Shown here: in pieces, positions 54,785 through 64,000 of the stretch
Layout: each line of letters begins with the position of its first letter
How positions within the stretch are numbered: the first letter of the stretch is position 1
Assembly: GCF_004015795.1 (NCBI RefSeq)
Contig: NZ_ML137218.1
Span: 1,082,311-1,146,310 of the forward strand
DNA from: Falsirhodobacter deserti
Lineage (GTDB): Bacteria; Pseudomonadota; Alphaproteobacteria; Rhodobacterales; Rhodobacteraceae
Direction: 5' to 3'
Length of the DNA stretch: 64,000 nt
The notes under the pieces: generated by a model
What the model was told of the DNA's origin: nothing
What the model saw: the letters and a program-made list of their open reading frames with translations, nothing else
Database searches by the model: none
Position numbers and translations under genes: made by a program

Positions 54785-55366
54785 ATGACTGACACACCCG
54801 ACCTTGCCGCGCTGATCGGGTCGCGGATATGCCATGACCTTATCAGCCCGATTGGCGCGATCAGCAACGGGGTGGAGCTTCTGGCAATGACCGGTGCCGC
54901 CGCAACGCCCGAGATGGAGCTGATTTCGGCCAGCGTCGCGCAGGCCAACGCCCGTATCCGGTTTTTCCGCATCGCCTTCGGCGTTGCTTCCGAAGGTCAG
55001 GCCGTCGGTCGGGCAGAAGCTGTTTCGATCCTTGATGACATGACGGCTAGCGGGCGCATCCGTGTCGACTGGGCGGTGGCGGGGGATCTGGACAGGCAGG
55101 AAACAAAGCTCGCGTTTCTTCTGATCCAGTGCCTTGAAACCGCGCTTGCCTTTGGCGGCACGATCACCCTCGACGGTCCCCGCAGCCTGCGTGCCGAAGC
55201 GCGCCGCTTGCGTGCCATCCCCGATCAGTGGGCCGTACTGGAAGGGCGATCCAATGATGTATCGGCCAGCCACGTGCATTTTGCGCTGGCCGCGCATGCC
55301 ATCGCCGCGCAAGGGGCAACGGCGCGGGTCGAGGTTACCGAAACCACGATCCGCATCACCTTTTAA
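54785..55366 (+). CDS. chpT: Histidine phosphotransferase ChpT
   Basis: ChpT passes phosphate from the kinase CckA to CtrA and CpdR, controlling cell cycle, motility and gene-transfer-agent genes in alphaproteobacteria. The 193-residue protein has the phosphoacceptor H17 in [20 protein letters not shown], followed by a two-helix dimerisation region and a degenerate ATPase-like domain without a nucleotide site. The ATG at 54785 gives the normal length. The 3' end overlaps proA by 4 bases. Neither cckA nor ctrA is in the window. Confidence 0.9.
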   Translation: MTDTPDLAALIGSRICHDLISPIGAISNGVELLAMTGAAATPEMELISASVAQANARIRFFRIAFGVASEGQAVGRAEAVSILDDMTASGRIRVDWAVAGDLDRQETKLAFLLIQCLETALAFGGTITLDGPRSLRAEARRLRAIPDQWAVLEGRSNDVSASHVHFALAAHAIAAQGATARVEVTETTIRITF

Positions 55367-56619
55367 GGGCGGATCGTCCCGTCCCCAGTCACCAGATACT
55401 TGAAGCTGGTCAACTGCTCGGCCCCGACGGGGCCGCGCGCATGCATCTTGCCTGTGGCGATGCCGATCTCGGCCCCCATCCCGAACTCTCCCCCATCTGC
55501 AAATTGGGTGGAGGCGTTCAGCAGCAGGATAGCCGAGTCGAGCCGCTGGAAGAACCGGTCCGCCGCTGCCTGATCTTCGGTGATGATCGCCTCGGTATGG
55601 CCAGAGCCAAAGCGGCGGATGTGGGCAATCGCCCCGTCCACGCCGGGAACCCGGCGCACCGCGATGATCGGTGCCAGATATTCCTGCCCAAAATCGGCTT
55701 CAGTGGCGGTGACCACGTCCGGCAGGGCCGCAAGATCGCCTTCGGCCCGCACCTCGATCCCCGCCGCTTGCAGGGCACGGACAAGGTCGGCGGCACCGGC
55801 GTATCCTTCGTCGATCAGCAGGCATTCAGCTGCGCCGCACACGCCGACGCGCCGCGCCTTGGCATTCACGACAACAGCCTGCGCCTTGGCAGGATCGGCC
55901 GCACCGTCGACATAGACGTGGTTGATCCCCTCCAGATGCGCGAAAACCGGCACCCGCGCCTCGCGCTGGACAAGTCCCACAAGCCCTTTTCCGCCGCGTG
56001 GCACGATCACGTCGATGAAGCCGGTCATCCGCAGCATCTCGGCCACGGCAGCGCGGTCCTGGGTGGGAACCAGCTGAATCGCATCCTCCGGCAAGCCCGC
56101 AGCGCGAAGCCCTTCCTGAAGGCAAGCATGGATCGCAGCCGAGGAATGGGCGCTTTCGCTTCCGCCGCGCAGGATCACGGCGTTGCCGGATTTCAGGCAC
56201 AGCGCGCCCGCATCCGCAGTCACATTCGGACGGCTTTCATAGATCACGCCGATCACACCCAGCGGTGTGCGGACGCGGCGGATATGCAGGCCATTCGGCC
56301 GGTCCCATTCCGAGATGACCTGCCCCACCGGATCGTCCTGACCGGCAACCGCACGAAGTGCATCCACGATGCCTTCAACCCGATCTTCTGTCAGGATCAG
56401 CCTGTCCAGCGCTGCACCGGTGATGCCTCGTGCCACGGCGTCATCCTGATCGCGGCGGTTGGCATCGATGATGCCTGCGCGGTCGCGGTGCACCGCATCG
56501 GCGGCGGCCAGCAGCGCATCGCGCTTTGCCCCGGATGGCGCAAAGGCCAGATCCGCCGCCGCCGCCTGCGCCTTCGCGCCGATCGCCTGCATCAGTTCCG
56601 TCACCTGTGCGCCGTCCAT
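55363..56619 (-). CDS. proA: Glutamate-5-semialdehyde dehydrogenase
   Basis: ProA reduces glutamyl-5-phosphate to the semialdehyde in proline synthesis. The 418-residue protein shows [32 protein letters not shown] and the segment [15 protein letters not shown] with the catalytic cysteine. It lies 10 bases downstream of proB, forming obg-proB-proA. Confidence 0.96.
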   Translation of the reverse strand: MDGAQVTELMQAIGAKAQAAAADLAFAPSGAKRDALLAAADAVHRDRAGIIDANRRDQDDAVARGITGAALDRLILTEDRVEGIVDALRAVAGQDDPVGQVISEWDRPNGLHIRRVRTPLGVIGVIYESRPNVTADAGALCLKSGNAVILRGGSESAHSSAAIHACLQEGLRAAGLPEDAIQLVPTQDRAAVAEMLRMTGFIDVIVPRGGKGLVGLVQREARVPVFAHLEGINHVYVDGAADPAKAQAVVVNAKARRVGVCGAAECLLIDEGYAGAADLVRALQAAGIEVRAEGDLAALPDVVTATEADFGQEYLAPIIAVRRVPGVDGAIAHIRRFGSGHTEAIITEDQAAADRFFQRLDSAILLLNASTQFADGGEFGMGAEIGIATGKMHARGPVGAEQLTSFKYLVTGDGTIRP

Positions 56620-56629
56620 AGGGGTTCTC

Positions 56630-58779
<2,150 letters not shown>

Positions 58780-58825
58780 TTATCAGGCGATAGAGAATTG
58801 TCGGCGCAGGCTCAACCCCCGCGCC

Positions 58826-59365
58826 TCATAGCTTGCGAATATAGGTCCAGGTCGCAACATGGGCATTGCGTGCAACCGAAAACGTCTCGGCATCGCCCAG
58901 ATAGTTGAAGCCGTTATTCGTCAGAACGCGGGCAGAACCGGGATTGTCCTGAAAAACGCTGGCGAAGATCGCCGTGTTGTTCAGCGGATTGGCTGCAACC
59001 AGCGCGGCCACAGCCTCGGATGCCAATCCGGTGTTCCAGAAGGCAGGCGCAACCCAGTATCCGATCTCGGACTGGTCGCGGTCCATCTTCTTCAGGCTGA
59101 TGACGCCAAGCACCTCTCCCATCTGGGTCGAGGAACCGTCGATCACCCAGATCGCTTCTTCGCAACCGGGGTTCATCGCGCGGGCGACAAAAGCCTCCAT
59201 CGCGCCCGGTGGCATAGGGTGGGGAATACGGCTTGTCATGCGGGCCACGCGCAGATCGCCCGCATAATGGCCCAGAAGGCCAGTGTCGGAACGGCGCACG
59301 GGGCGCAAAATGATACGCTCCGCCTCGATCACGGTGATCGCAGGGGCGGCGGTGTCAAGCGTCAT
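58826..59365 (-). CDS. GNAT family N-acetyltransferase, RimJ/RimL-like
   Basis: The 179-residue protein has the RimJ/RimL layout: ERIILRPVRRSDTGLLGHYA, EIGYWVAPAFWNTGLASEAV and NPGSARVLTNNGFNYLGDAE. The substrate is unknown; such proteins acetylate ribosomal or other N-termini. The ATG at 59365 follows GGGAGA. It sits between rpmA and obg, a position common in Rhodobacterales, which suggests a link to translation. Confidence 0.85.
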   Translation of the reverse strand: MTLDTAAPAITVIEAERIILRPVRRSDTGLLGHYAGDLRVARMTSRIPHPMPPGAMEAFVARAMNPGCEEAIWVIDGSSTQMGEVLGVISLKKMDRDQSEIGYWVAPAFWNTGLASEAVAALVAANPLNNTAIFASVFQDNPGSARVLTNNGFNYLGDAETFSVARNAHVATWTYIRKL

Positions 59366-59394
59366 GACGATGTCTCCCACATCAGAAACGCAAG

Positions 59395-59420
59395 AAGGGA
59401 CCGGCACGGTGCCGATCCCT
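59395..59420 (-). terminator. Hairpin after rpmA
   Basis: AGGGACCGGCAC and GTGCCGATCCCT form a near-perfect stem with one mismatch. On the minus strand TTCTTG follows. It may partly end the rplU-rpmA transcript before the GNAT-obg genes. Confidence 0.5.
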
Positions 59421-59449
59421 CCTGATTGCATGCAACCTTCCGGTTCGGC

Positions 59450-59719
59450 TTACTCGGCGGCCTCCGCCACCGGGAGGACCGAAATGAAGGTGCGGCCCTT
59501 GAGGCCTTTGCGGAACGACACGGAACCTTCGCGGGTGGCGAAGATCGTGTGGTCTTTACCCATGCCGACGCCTTCGCCCGGGAACCAGGTGGTGCCGCGC
59601 TGACGAACGATGATGTTGCCCGGGATGACCGCCTGGCCACCATAGAGCTTCACACCAAGACGACGACCGGCCGAATCGCGGCCGTTACGGGATGAACCGC
59701 CTGCTTTCTTGTGTGCCAT
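59450..59719 (-). CDS. rpmA: 50S ribosomal protein L27
   Basis: The 89-residue protein begins [20 protein letters not shown] and contains [20 protein letters not shown], both diagnostic of L27. No N-terminal extension needing cleavage is present. It is 6 bases downstream of rplU. Confidence 0.98.
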   Translation of the reverse strand: MAHKKAGGSSRNGRDSAGRRLGVKLYGGQAVIPGNIIVRQRGTTWFPGEGVGMGKDHTIFATREGSVSFRKGLKGRTFISVLPVAEAAE

Positions 59720-59725
59720 GGGGGA

Positions 59726-60115
59726 TTACTCCTTCGATTCGTGGGCTGCGCGGCGCGCATCGGCAGTGCCGGTGGCAACCTTCACGTCGGATGCGTCGGC
59801 GCCCGAAGCCAGAACGTCGGTCACGCGCAGCAGCGTCAGTTGCTGGCGGTGGCCCTTGGTGCGCTGCGACGAGTGCTTACGGCGGCGCTTGACGTAGTGG
59901 ATGACTTTTTCGCCCTTGATCTGGGCAATCACCTCGGCCTGAACCGCGGCGCCAGCCACGAAGGGTGCCCCGATGGTGGTTTCGTCACCGCCAACCATGA
60001 GAATATCGTTGAACTGGATCGTTTCACCAGCTTCAGCCGCAAGCTTTTCGACGCGCAGGATATCGCCCGCACGAACCGTATATTGCTTGCCGCCTGTCTT
60101 GAGGACCGCGAACAT
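59726..60115 (-). CDS. rplU: 50S ribosomal protein L21
   Basis: From the ATG at 60115 the protein is 129 residues: MFAVLKTGGKQYTVRAGDIL, VIHYVKRRRKHSSQRTKGHR. The roughly 25-residue Ala/Asp-rich C-terminal tail after LLRVTDVL is longer than in E. coli L21 (103), as seen in other Rhodobacterales. A strong promoter lies upstream at 60232-60260. Confidence 0.97.
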   Translation of the reverse strand: MFAVLKTGGKQYTVRAGDILRVEKLAAEAGETIQFNDILMVGGDETTIGAPFVAGAAVQAEVIAQIKGEKVIHYVKRRRKHSSQRTKGHRQQLTLLRVTDVLASGADASDVKVATGTADARRAAHESKE

Positions 60116-60231
60116 GGGTCTTTCCTTCTTGTTCCGCGCCCTGTGGCCCCGGGATACCCGGCGTTGAATGCCTGCGGACAGCGCTTCGATGCAGAATCGC
60201 CCGGGCTTCCGCAAGGAGGCCGGACCGGCGT

Positions 60232-60260
60232 TATATCGTTGATCGGCCCTGCCCTGTCAA
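60232..60260 (-). promoter_or_regulatory. Predicted sigma-70 promoter of rplU-rpmA
   Basis: On the minus strand TTGACA (60260-60255) and GATATA (60237-60232) are 17 bases apart, close to consensus. This leaves a leader of about 110 bases before rplU, long enough for an L21-type control structure, though none was identified. Confidence 0.7.
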
Positions 60261-60263
60261 CCT

Positions 60264-61088
60264 TCAGATGTCGAGCCCCTGCAGCTGCCGTCCGGCTGCA
60301 AGACCAAGTCGATAGGATACCTCGACAAATACCGCATCGAAGCCTGCAAACAACGCGTTGTTGAGGATCTGCCCATCGCGGGAGGCAGAGAATTCGATGT
60401 ACCGTGCAAGGTCGTCCGCTTTCAGATCCTGATAGGCCATCAGCAGGTAGGGATAAAGCCAAGCCTCCGTTTCGCTGCGGATCACGCCTTCCTGCGCCCA
60501 GACATCGCGCAGCATGTCCTGTTCTGTGATGCTGTCACCAAGCGCGCCCGCATCCCGCATTCCGCGAAAGAACGCGAGGCTGGCATTCAGGCCGCCGGCC
60601 ACGTTCATCTCCACAAGGGCGTTGGTTTCCGCATAATCCCGCAGCATATCAAGGCGCGGATCGCCGGCATCCCTCGCCTTTTCCACGGCAAGACGCGCCT
60701 GATCTTCGGCAGCATCATCCATAAGCGCCCGGCGGGCCGCAATCTCTGCCTGAATGACCTTTTGACCGATGTCAGAGGTGAAGAACTCGGTCATTCCGGC
60801 AGTCGCTCCGCCAGAGGCGGACAGGTCTGCCTGAAAAGCTTCGGAGAAAATTCCGTGCATCCGGTCGTCGTCGTAAACCTGCTTCAGGATGCGCGTCCAA
60901 CGGCCGGCGGATGCGTCCGGAAACATATCGGCGCGCAGGATCTGGCCGTCCGTGACCCCTTCCTCCACCATCACGTCGATGATTTCCCTGATACGCAGCG
61001 CGCGCTCCAGTTCGGCCTCTTGCGCTCTTGCGGCGATCGGGGCGCAAAAGGCCCAGAGGGCGATGGCCGTAAGAATTGTCCGCAGCAT
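60264..61088 (-). CDS. DUF2059 domain-containing exported protein
   Basis: The 274-residue protein has a signal peptide (MLRTILTAIALWAFCAPIAA, cleaved near ARA-QEA) and a helical body with the DUF2059 feature GMTEFFTSDIGQKVIQAEI around residue 98-116. Function is unknown. It is the gene directly upstream of the rplU promoter on the same strand. Confidence 0.8.
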   Translation of the reverse strand: MLRTILTAIALWAFCAPIAARAQEAELERALRIREIIDVMVEEGVTDGQILRADMFPDASAGRWTRILKQVYDDDRMHGIFSEAFQADLSASGGATAGMTEFFTSDIGQKVIQAEIAARRALMDDAAEDQARLAVEKARDAGDPRLDMLRDYAETNALVEMNVAGGLNASLAFFRGMRDAGALGDSITEQDMLRDVWAQEGVIRSETEAWLYPYLLMAYQDLKADDLARYIEFSASRDGQILNNALFAGFDAVFVEVSYRLGLAAGRQLQGLDI

Positions 61089-61170
61089 GTCGCTTTCTCC
61101 TGATCAAGCTGTCCAAAGCCTACAACGCACGAGAATGGCACCCAAGCAGTCGGTTAATGAAAAAAACTGC

Positions 61171-61199
61171 TTGCACCCTCCGCACACCCCGGATAGATG
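61171..61199 (+). promoter_or_regulatory. Predicted sigma-70 promoter of tRNA-Ser
   Basis: TTGCAC (61171-61176) and TAGATG (61194-61199) are 17 bases apart and 24 bases before the tRNA. The -35 box overlaps the right arm of a perfect 8-bp inverted repeat CAAGCAGT/ACTGCTTG (61143-61150 and 61166-61173). Confidence 0.5.
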
Positions 61200-61223
61200 A
61201 GCCGCCACGACGACCCCTGATGC

Positions 61224-61313
61224 GGAGAGGTGGCAGAGTGGTCGAATGCGGCGGTCTCGAAAACCGTTGTCGGTGTGAGCCGACCCAGGGTTCGAATCCC
61301 TGTCTCTCCGCCA
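61224..61313 (+). tRNA. tRNA-Ser (anticodon CGA)
   Basis: Acceptor GGAGAGG (61224-61230) pairs with TCTCTCC (61303-61309), then G and an encoded CCA. The anticodon arm is GCGGT-CT-CGA-AA-ACCGT with CGA at 61258-61260. A long variable arm and T loop TTCGAAT fit tRNA-Ser. Insertion-sequence remnants begin about 45 bases downstream. Confidence 0.95.
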
Positions 61314-61352
61314 CTTACCTTGATTAAGTCGTTGATTTGAGATTGAAGTGCC

Positions 61353-61890
61353 GTGTGTTTTTGGCCCCACACGACAAGCACAGCGTCTTCCGCGTGGCGA
61401 AGCAGGATACAAAGACCGGCCACGGCATGACGCAGTTCGGACGTGCGCTGGCAGAGCTGAACATCGAGATCCTGTGCGCCAACTCCAGCCAGGCCGAGGG
61501 CCGCGTCGAACGTGCCAACCGCACCCTGCAGGACCGGCTGGTCAAGGAGCTGCGCCTGGCCGGCATCAGCGACATAGAGGCGGGCAACGCTTTCTTTGCG
61601 GACTTCATGGCCAATCACAACGCCCGCTTCGCCCGGTCCCCGGCGCAACCGGACAACCTGCATCGCCCCCTCAATGAGCCGGCCTCCCGTATCAAAGACA
61701 TCCTGTGCCATCGTGACGAACGCGCTGTCAGCGTGCAGCTCGTCGTCTGCTACGAGCGCATGCGGCTGATCCTTCAGGACAGCGATCTGGCGCGGGCCGC
61801 CGCGGGCAGATACGTCAAGACGTTCGCCTTCGCGGATGGCCGGATCGACCTGCGCTGGACGGGCATCTCCCTACCCTACATGGCCAGGTG
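61353..61890 (+). pseudogene. 3' fragment of an ISNCY (IS1202-like) transposase
   Basis: The frame carries the last two acidic active-site regions of this DDE transposase group: HDKHSVFRVAKQDTKTG then GMTQFGRALAELNIEILCAN, and SSQAEGRVERANRTLQDRLV with the catalytic glutamate. It continues to YVKTFAFADGRIDLRW near 61860, after which the homology stops. The N-terminal helix-turn-helix and first aspartate are missing. It lies just after tRNA-Ser. The next 190 bases (to about 62080) match nothing I recognise. Confidence 0.8.
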
Positions 61891-62080
61891 CTCCCTCCGG
61901 GCTGACATAGCTTGGCAGATTGAGCGAAATGAGCTTGGCCGGAGCCAGCGCCTCCCCGAGCCTCCCGGCCTGTCCATTCGACATTTTGACTGGTTTGAGC
62001 TGGTCGGTGACAGGATTGACCTCATCCTCTGCGAGGACTTGCGTGGCACTCGCCTCGATCTGATCGGCGCCGGAGTGAGG

Positions 62081-62358
62081 CGCGGCGCTCGATCACCTTT
62101 GACCAGGGTTCGGAATTCGTGGCGTGGCGCGAGTTGGAAACCGGCATGGGCACAAGAGCCTGGTTTTGCGATCCGCAGGCTCCCTACCAAAAAGGAACGG
62201 TCGAGAACATGAACAAGCGCACACGCCGCTACTTGCGCCGGGACACGGCTGTGTTGCAGCTGGCTTCCAACTCAATAAGGATGACGTGTCAGCGCCTGAA
62301 CGGCATACCCCGGAATTGCCTGGGCTACCGAACACTGAAGCGTTTCGAGATGAACTGA
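62081..62358 (+). pseudogene. 3' fragment of an IS30-family transposase
   Basis: The frame reads RSITFDQGSEFVAWRELETG, AWFCDPQAPYQKGTVENMNK and RLNGIPRNCLGYRTLKRFE, the C-terminal part of IS30 transposases including the second aspartate and the glutamate of the DDE triad. The N-terminal DNA-binding domain is absent. The end reads differently in two frames, so a late frameshift is likely. Confidence 0.8.
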
Positions 62359-62406
62359 TACGACTGGAGGCACTGTGACGAACCCTGCCCCGCAGAACTG
62401 GTGCAT

Positions 62407-62779
62407 TCACTTGCCGGTCCACGGCTTGAGCTTTTTGGACAAAATCGTTGGCGACTGCCAGCTCTCCGATCTTGGCATCCAGCGACCGCACCGTCTCCTC
62501 GTCGACTTCGGCCTTTTTCTTCCCGTCCCGCTCGAAGATATCCGCAGCGCCTTCGAAAAGCGTTTTCTTCCACTGCTGGATCATTGTCGGATGCACACCG
62601 TATTCCGATGCCAGTTCCGACACCGGGCCTTCGCCCTTCAGGGCTTCCAACGCCACACGCGCCTTGAAGTCCGCCTCATCGTTTCTGCGCCGCCACAGGT
62701 TCGGATCTCCTCGTCCTTGAGACCAGCACACGTCAGATTGTAACTTCCGCCACTGTCCGATCTTCGGAAAGTAGCTCAA
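62407..62779 (-). pseudogene. IS3-family OrfA fragment
   Basis: The minus strand encodes RRRNDEADFKARVALEALKG, VSELASEYGVHPTMIQQWKK and EETVRSLDAKIGELAVANDF, the helix-turn-helix OrfA of an IS3-family element. After FVQK the expected KLKPWTGK-stop is in another frame next to a run of five A residues, so the frameshift site is altered. OrfB, the catalytic part, is missing; the IS30 fragment lies where it would be. Confidence 0.82.
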
Positions 62780-62797
62780 GTTACTCCGAACCCCGAT

Positions 62798-63736
62798 TTA
62801 TTTTGCCATCTCCGGCACGGGTGTCACCAGCGGTGTGTTCGTCAGGAACGCCTCGATGTTGCGCATCATCATCGCGGCGCTTTGGTGCTGCACCTCTGCC
62901 GCCAGGCCAGCCACATGGGGCGACAGCACGACATTGGGCATCGCTCGCAGCTGCTCTGGAACCTCCGGCTCCTCCTCCAGCACATCCAGGGCCGCTCCGG
63001 CAATGCGGCCAGCCTCCAGCGCTGCGACAAGAACGTCTGTTTCGATGATCGAACCCCGACCCACGTTCACGATGATCCCCTGCTGACCGAGGGCATCCAG
63101 CACAGCGTCATTGACAGCATGATACGTGGACGGCCCACCCGGTGCCGCGATCACCAGAACATCGACCGCCTGCGCCAGCAAGACGAGGCTGCCGTGGAAG
63201 GTCCAGTCCGGAAGATCCTTCCTCGTCCGGCTGCAATAGGAGACCGGCATCCCGAAGGCCTCGGCCAGCCGGCCCACACGCTGGCCGATCCCGCCCATCC
63301 CGAAGATCCCGAGGCGGCGCCCTGACATCAGCGAGGACGTCCCGACGTCACCGCGCCACCTGTCCGCTCGCACTGCCGCGTCAAACAGGCAGATCCGGCG
63401 CGTCAGAGCGAGAATCATGCCGATGGTGTGTTCGGCGACCGCGACGGCGTTCACCCCCGCCGCATGGGTCACGGCCATTCCGCGTTGGCGTGCCGCGCCC
63501 ACATCCACAGCCTCATAGCCCGTCCCCACCGTACAAATCAGTCCCAATGACGGAAGCATCGCCATCTCGTCCGCCGTCAGCCCGGTGGTCCCGTTCGTTA
63601 CCACAACTCGTGCGCCTGCGCGCACGGCCACCGGCAGCGTGTCCAAGCCGTTCCACGCATCATGGACGCGGTAGGGGCCTGACAGCGCCTCGGCATAGAT
63701 CGGCCCCTCCACACGGAAGATGATGTCACAGCTCAT
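62798..63736 (-). CDS. D-2-hydroxyacid dehydrogenase, NAD(P)-dependent
   Basis: The 312-residue protein belongs to the glyoxylate/hydroxypyruvate reductase-like group. It has the Rossmann motif GIFGMGGIGQRVG (about 140-152), the catalytic arginine in VNVGRGSIIETD, glutamate in LDVLEEEPEVP and histidine in LSPHVAGLAAEV. The substrate is likely a small 2-oxoacid but cannot be fixed. Its ATG overlaps the stop of a LysR-type gene (63733-63736), an unusual same-strand coupling for that regulator family. It lies directly beside insertion-sequence remnants. Confidence 0.88.
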   Translation of the reverse strand: MSCDIIFRVEGPIYAEALSGPYRVHDAWNGLDTLPVAVRAGARVVVTNGTTGLTADEMAMLPSLGLICTVGTGYEAVDVGAARQRGMAVTHAAGVNAVAVAEHTIGMILALTRRICLFDAAVRADRWRGDVGTSSLMSGRRLGIFGMGGIGQRVGRLAEAFGMPVSYCSRTRKDLPDWTFHGSLVLLAQAVDVLVIAAPGGPSTYHAVNDAVLDALGQQGIIVNVGRGSIIETDVLVAALEAGRIAGAALDVLEEEPEVPEQLRAMPNVVLSPHVAGLAAEVQHQSAAMMMRNIEAFLTNTPLVTPVPEMAK

Positions 63737-64000
63737 GTCGGCTCCTCTGACCGGGTGGTGGGATGGGAAAGACAGGCGCGCAACCGGTCCGTGAAGCGCT
63801 CCATCAGGGGGGTGTGCGGCACGCCCTTCCGGGTAAACAGGACCGCCCGCACCTCGCAGGCGGGAAGAAAGGGACGCTGGGCAAGCTGCGGACCGGCCAG
63901 CCGCGCGGACCAGGGGTCAACCACGGTGACGCCAAGCCCGGCATTGGCCAGCATGGTCGCCGTCTCGCAATACCGCACCTCCACTCGGAGAAGATAACGT
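63733..64000 (-). CDS. LysR-type transcriptional regulator, C-terminal part
   Basis: Only the last 88 codons are in the window. They match the end of a LysR substrate-binding domain (VRYCETATMLANAGLGVTVV, DPWSARLAG, FLPACEVRAVLFTRKGVPHT). The helix-turn-helix is outside. It probably controls the coupled dehydrogenase gene, but this is inference. Confidence 0.75.
   Translation of the reverse strand, partial: RYLLRVEVRYCETATMLANAGLGVTVVDPWSARLAGPQLAQRPFLPACEVRAVLFTRKGVPHTPLMERFTDRLRACLSHPTTRSEEPT

Noticed and set aside
61885-62088. Minus-strand open stretch between IS fragments as a gene
   Set aside because: It has no start codon with a ribosome site and matches no family; left as unassigned sequence.

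Overview
The window is high-GC chromosomal DNA of an alphaproteobacterium, most likely a member of the Rhodobacterales (Rhodobacter/Paracoccus relatives). Evidence: a DksA with a single finger cysteine, the CckA-pathway phosphotransferase ChpT, an opgG-small ORF-opgH cluster like the opgGIH operon described in Rhodobacter sphaeroides, pyruvate dehydrogenase E1-beta with its own lipoyl domain, the olsB/olsA ornithine-lipid pair, a fused MrpAB antiporter subunit, and a PIN protein of the family named after R. sphaeroides. No taxonomy search was possible, so genus is not claimed.

Layout. 1-530: start of a BaiN/HI0933-type flavoprotein. 589-7651: an accessory-looking block bounded by tRNA-Gln(TTG) and tRNA-Leu(CAA), holding a type I secretion ABC transporter and adaptor, a heavily decayed fragment of an ExeM/NucH-like secreted nuclease, and a large GT-C-like membrane protein. 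7.7-15.7 kb: housekeeping genes (dsbB, dgt, an A-type Fe-S carrier, xth, a flavin monooxygenase, dksA, a DUF2927 lipoprotein, a PIN protein, an rRNA methyltransferase, a 45-residue protein). 15.8-18.3 kb: edd-eda (Entner-Doudoroff). 18.3-24.2 kb: glnE, DUF2852, RDD, bpt, and a DUF475/TerC protein behind a strong leader hairpin. 24.2-25.3 kb: two cyclophilins. 25.4-32.8 kb: pgk, class I fba, a FtsB-like protein, pdhA-pdhB-pdhC, cysE. 32.8-39.1 kb: the phosphate regulon pstSCAB-phoU-phoB, without phoR, with a candidate Pho box. 39.3-45.4 kb: opgG-opgI-like-opgH running without a gap into modABC. 45.3-51.3 kb: mrpAB-C-D-E-F-G. 51.4-61.1 kb: trmJ, a degenerate ThiE-like protein, olsB-olsA, DUF3553/chpT, and rplU-rpmA-GNAT-obg-proB-proA. 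61.2-62.8 kb: tRNA-Ser(CGA) followed by fragments of three unrelated insertion sequences. 62.8-64 kb: a D-2-hydroxyacid dehydrogenase coupled to a LysR-type regulator cut by the window end.

How it works together. Central carbon flow is well represented: 6-phosphogluconate to pyruvate via Edd/Eda, triose phosphates via Fba/Pgk, and pyruvate to acetyl-CoA via PdhABC (E3 is not here). LacI-type operator candidates precede edd and fba, and an AT-rich palindrome precedes pdhA, so these genes could share or parallel control. Envelope adaptation is the second theme: periplasmic glucans (Opg), ornithine lipids (Ols), Mrp cation/proton antiport, Pst phosphate uptake, Dsb oxidation. Genes are packed very tightly, with many ATGA overlaps and several convergent pairs whose 3' ends overlap.

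No CRISPR array, phage module or recognisable defence system was seen. The most unusual items are the opg-mod translational coupling, the structured leader of the DUF475 gene, the nuclease remnant next to a type I secretion system at a tRNA, and the uncharacterised GT-C-like protein.
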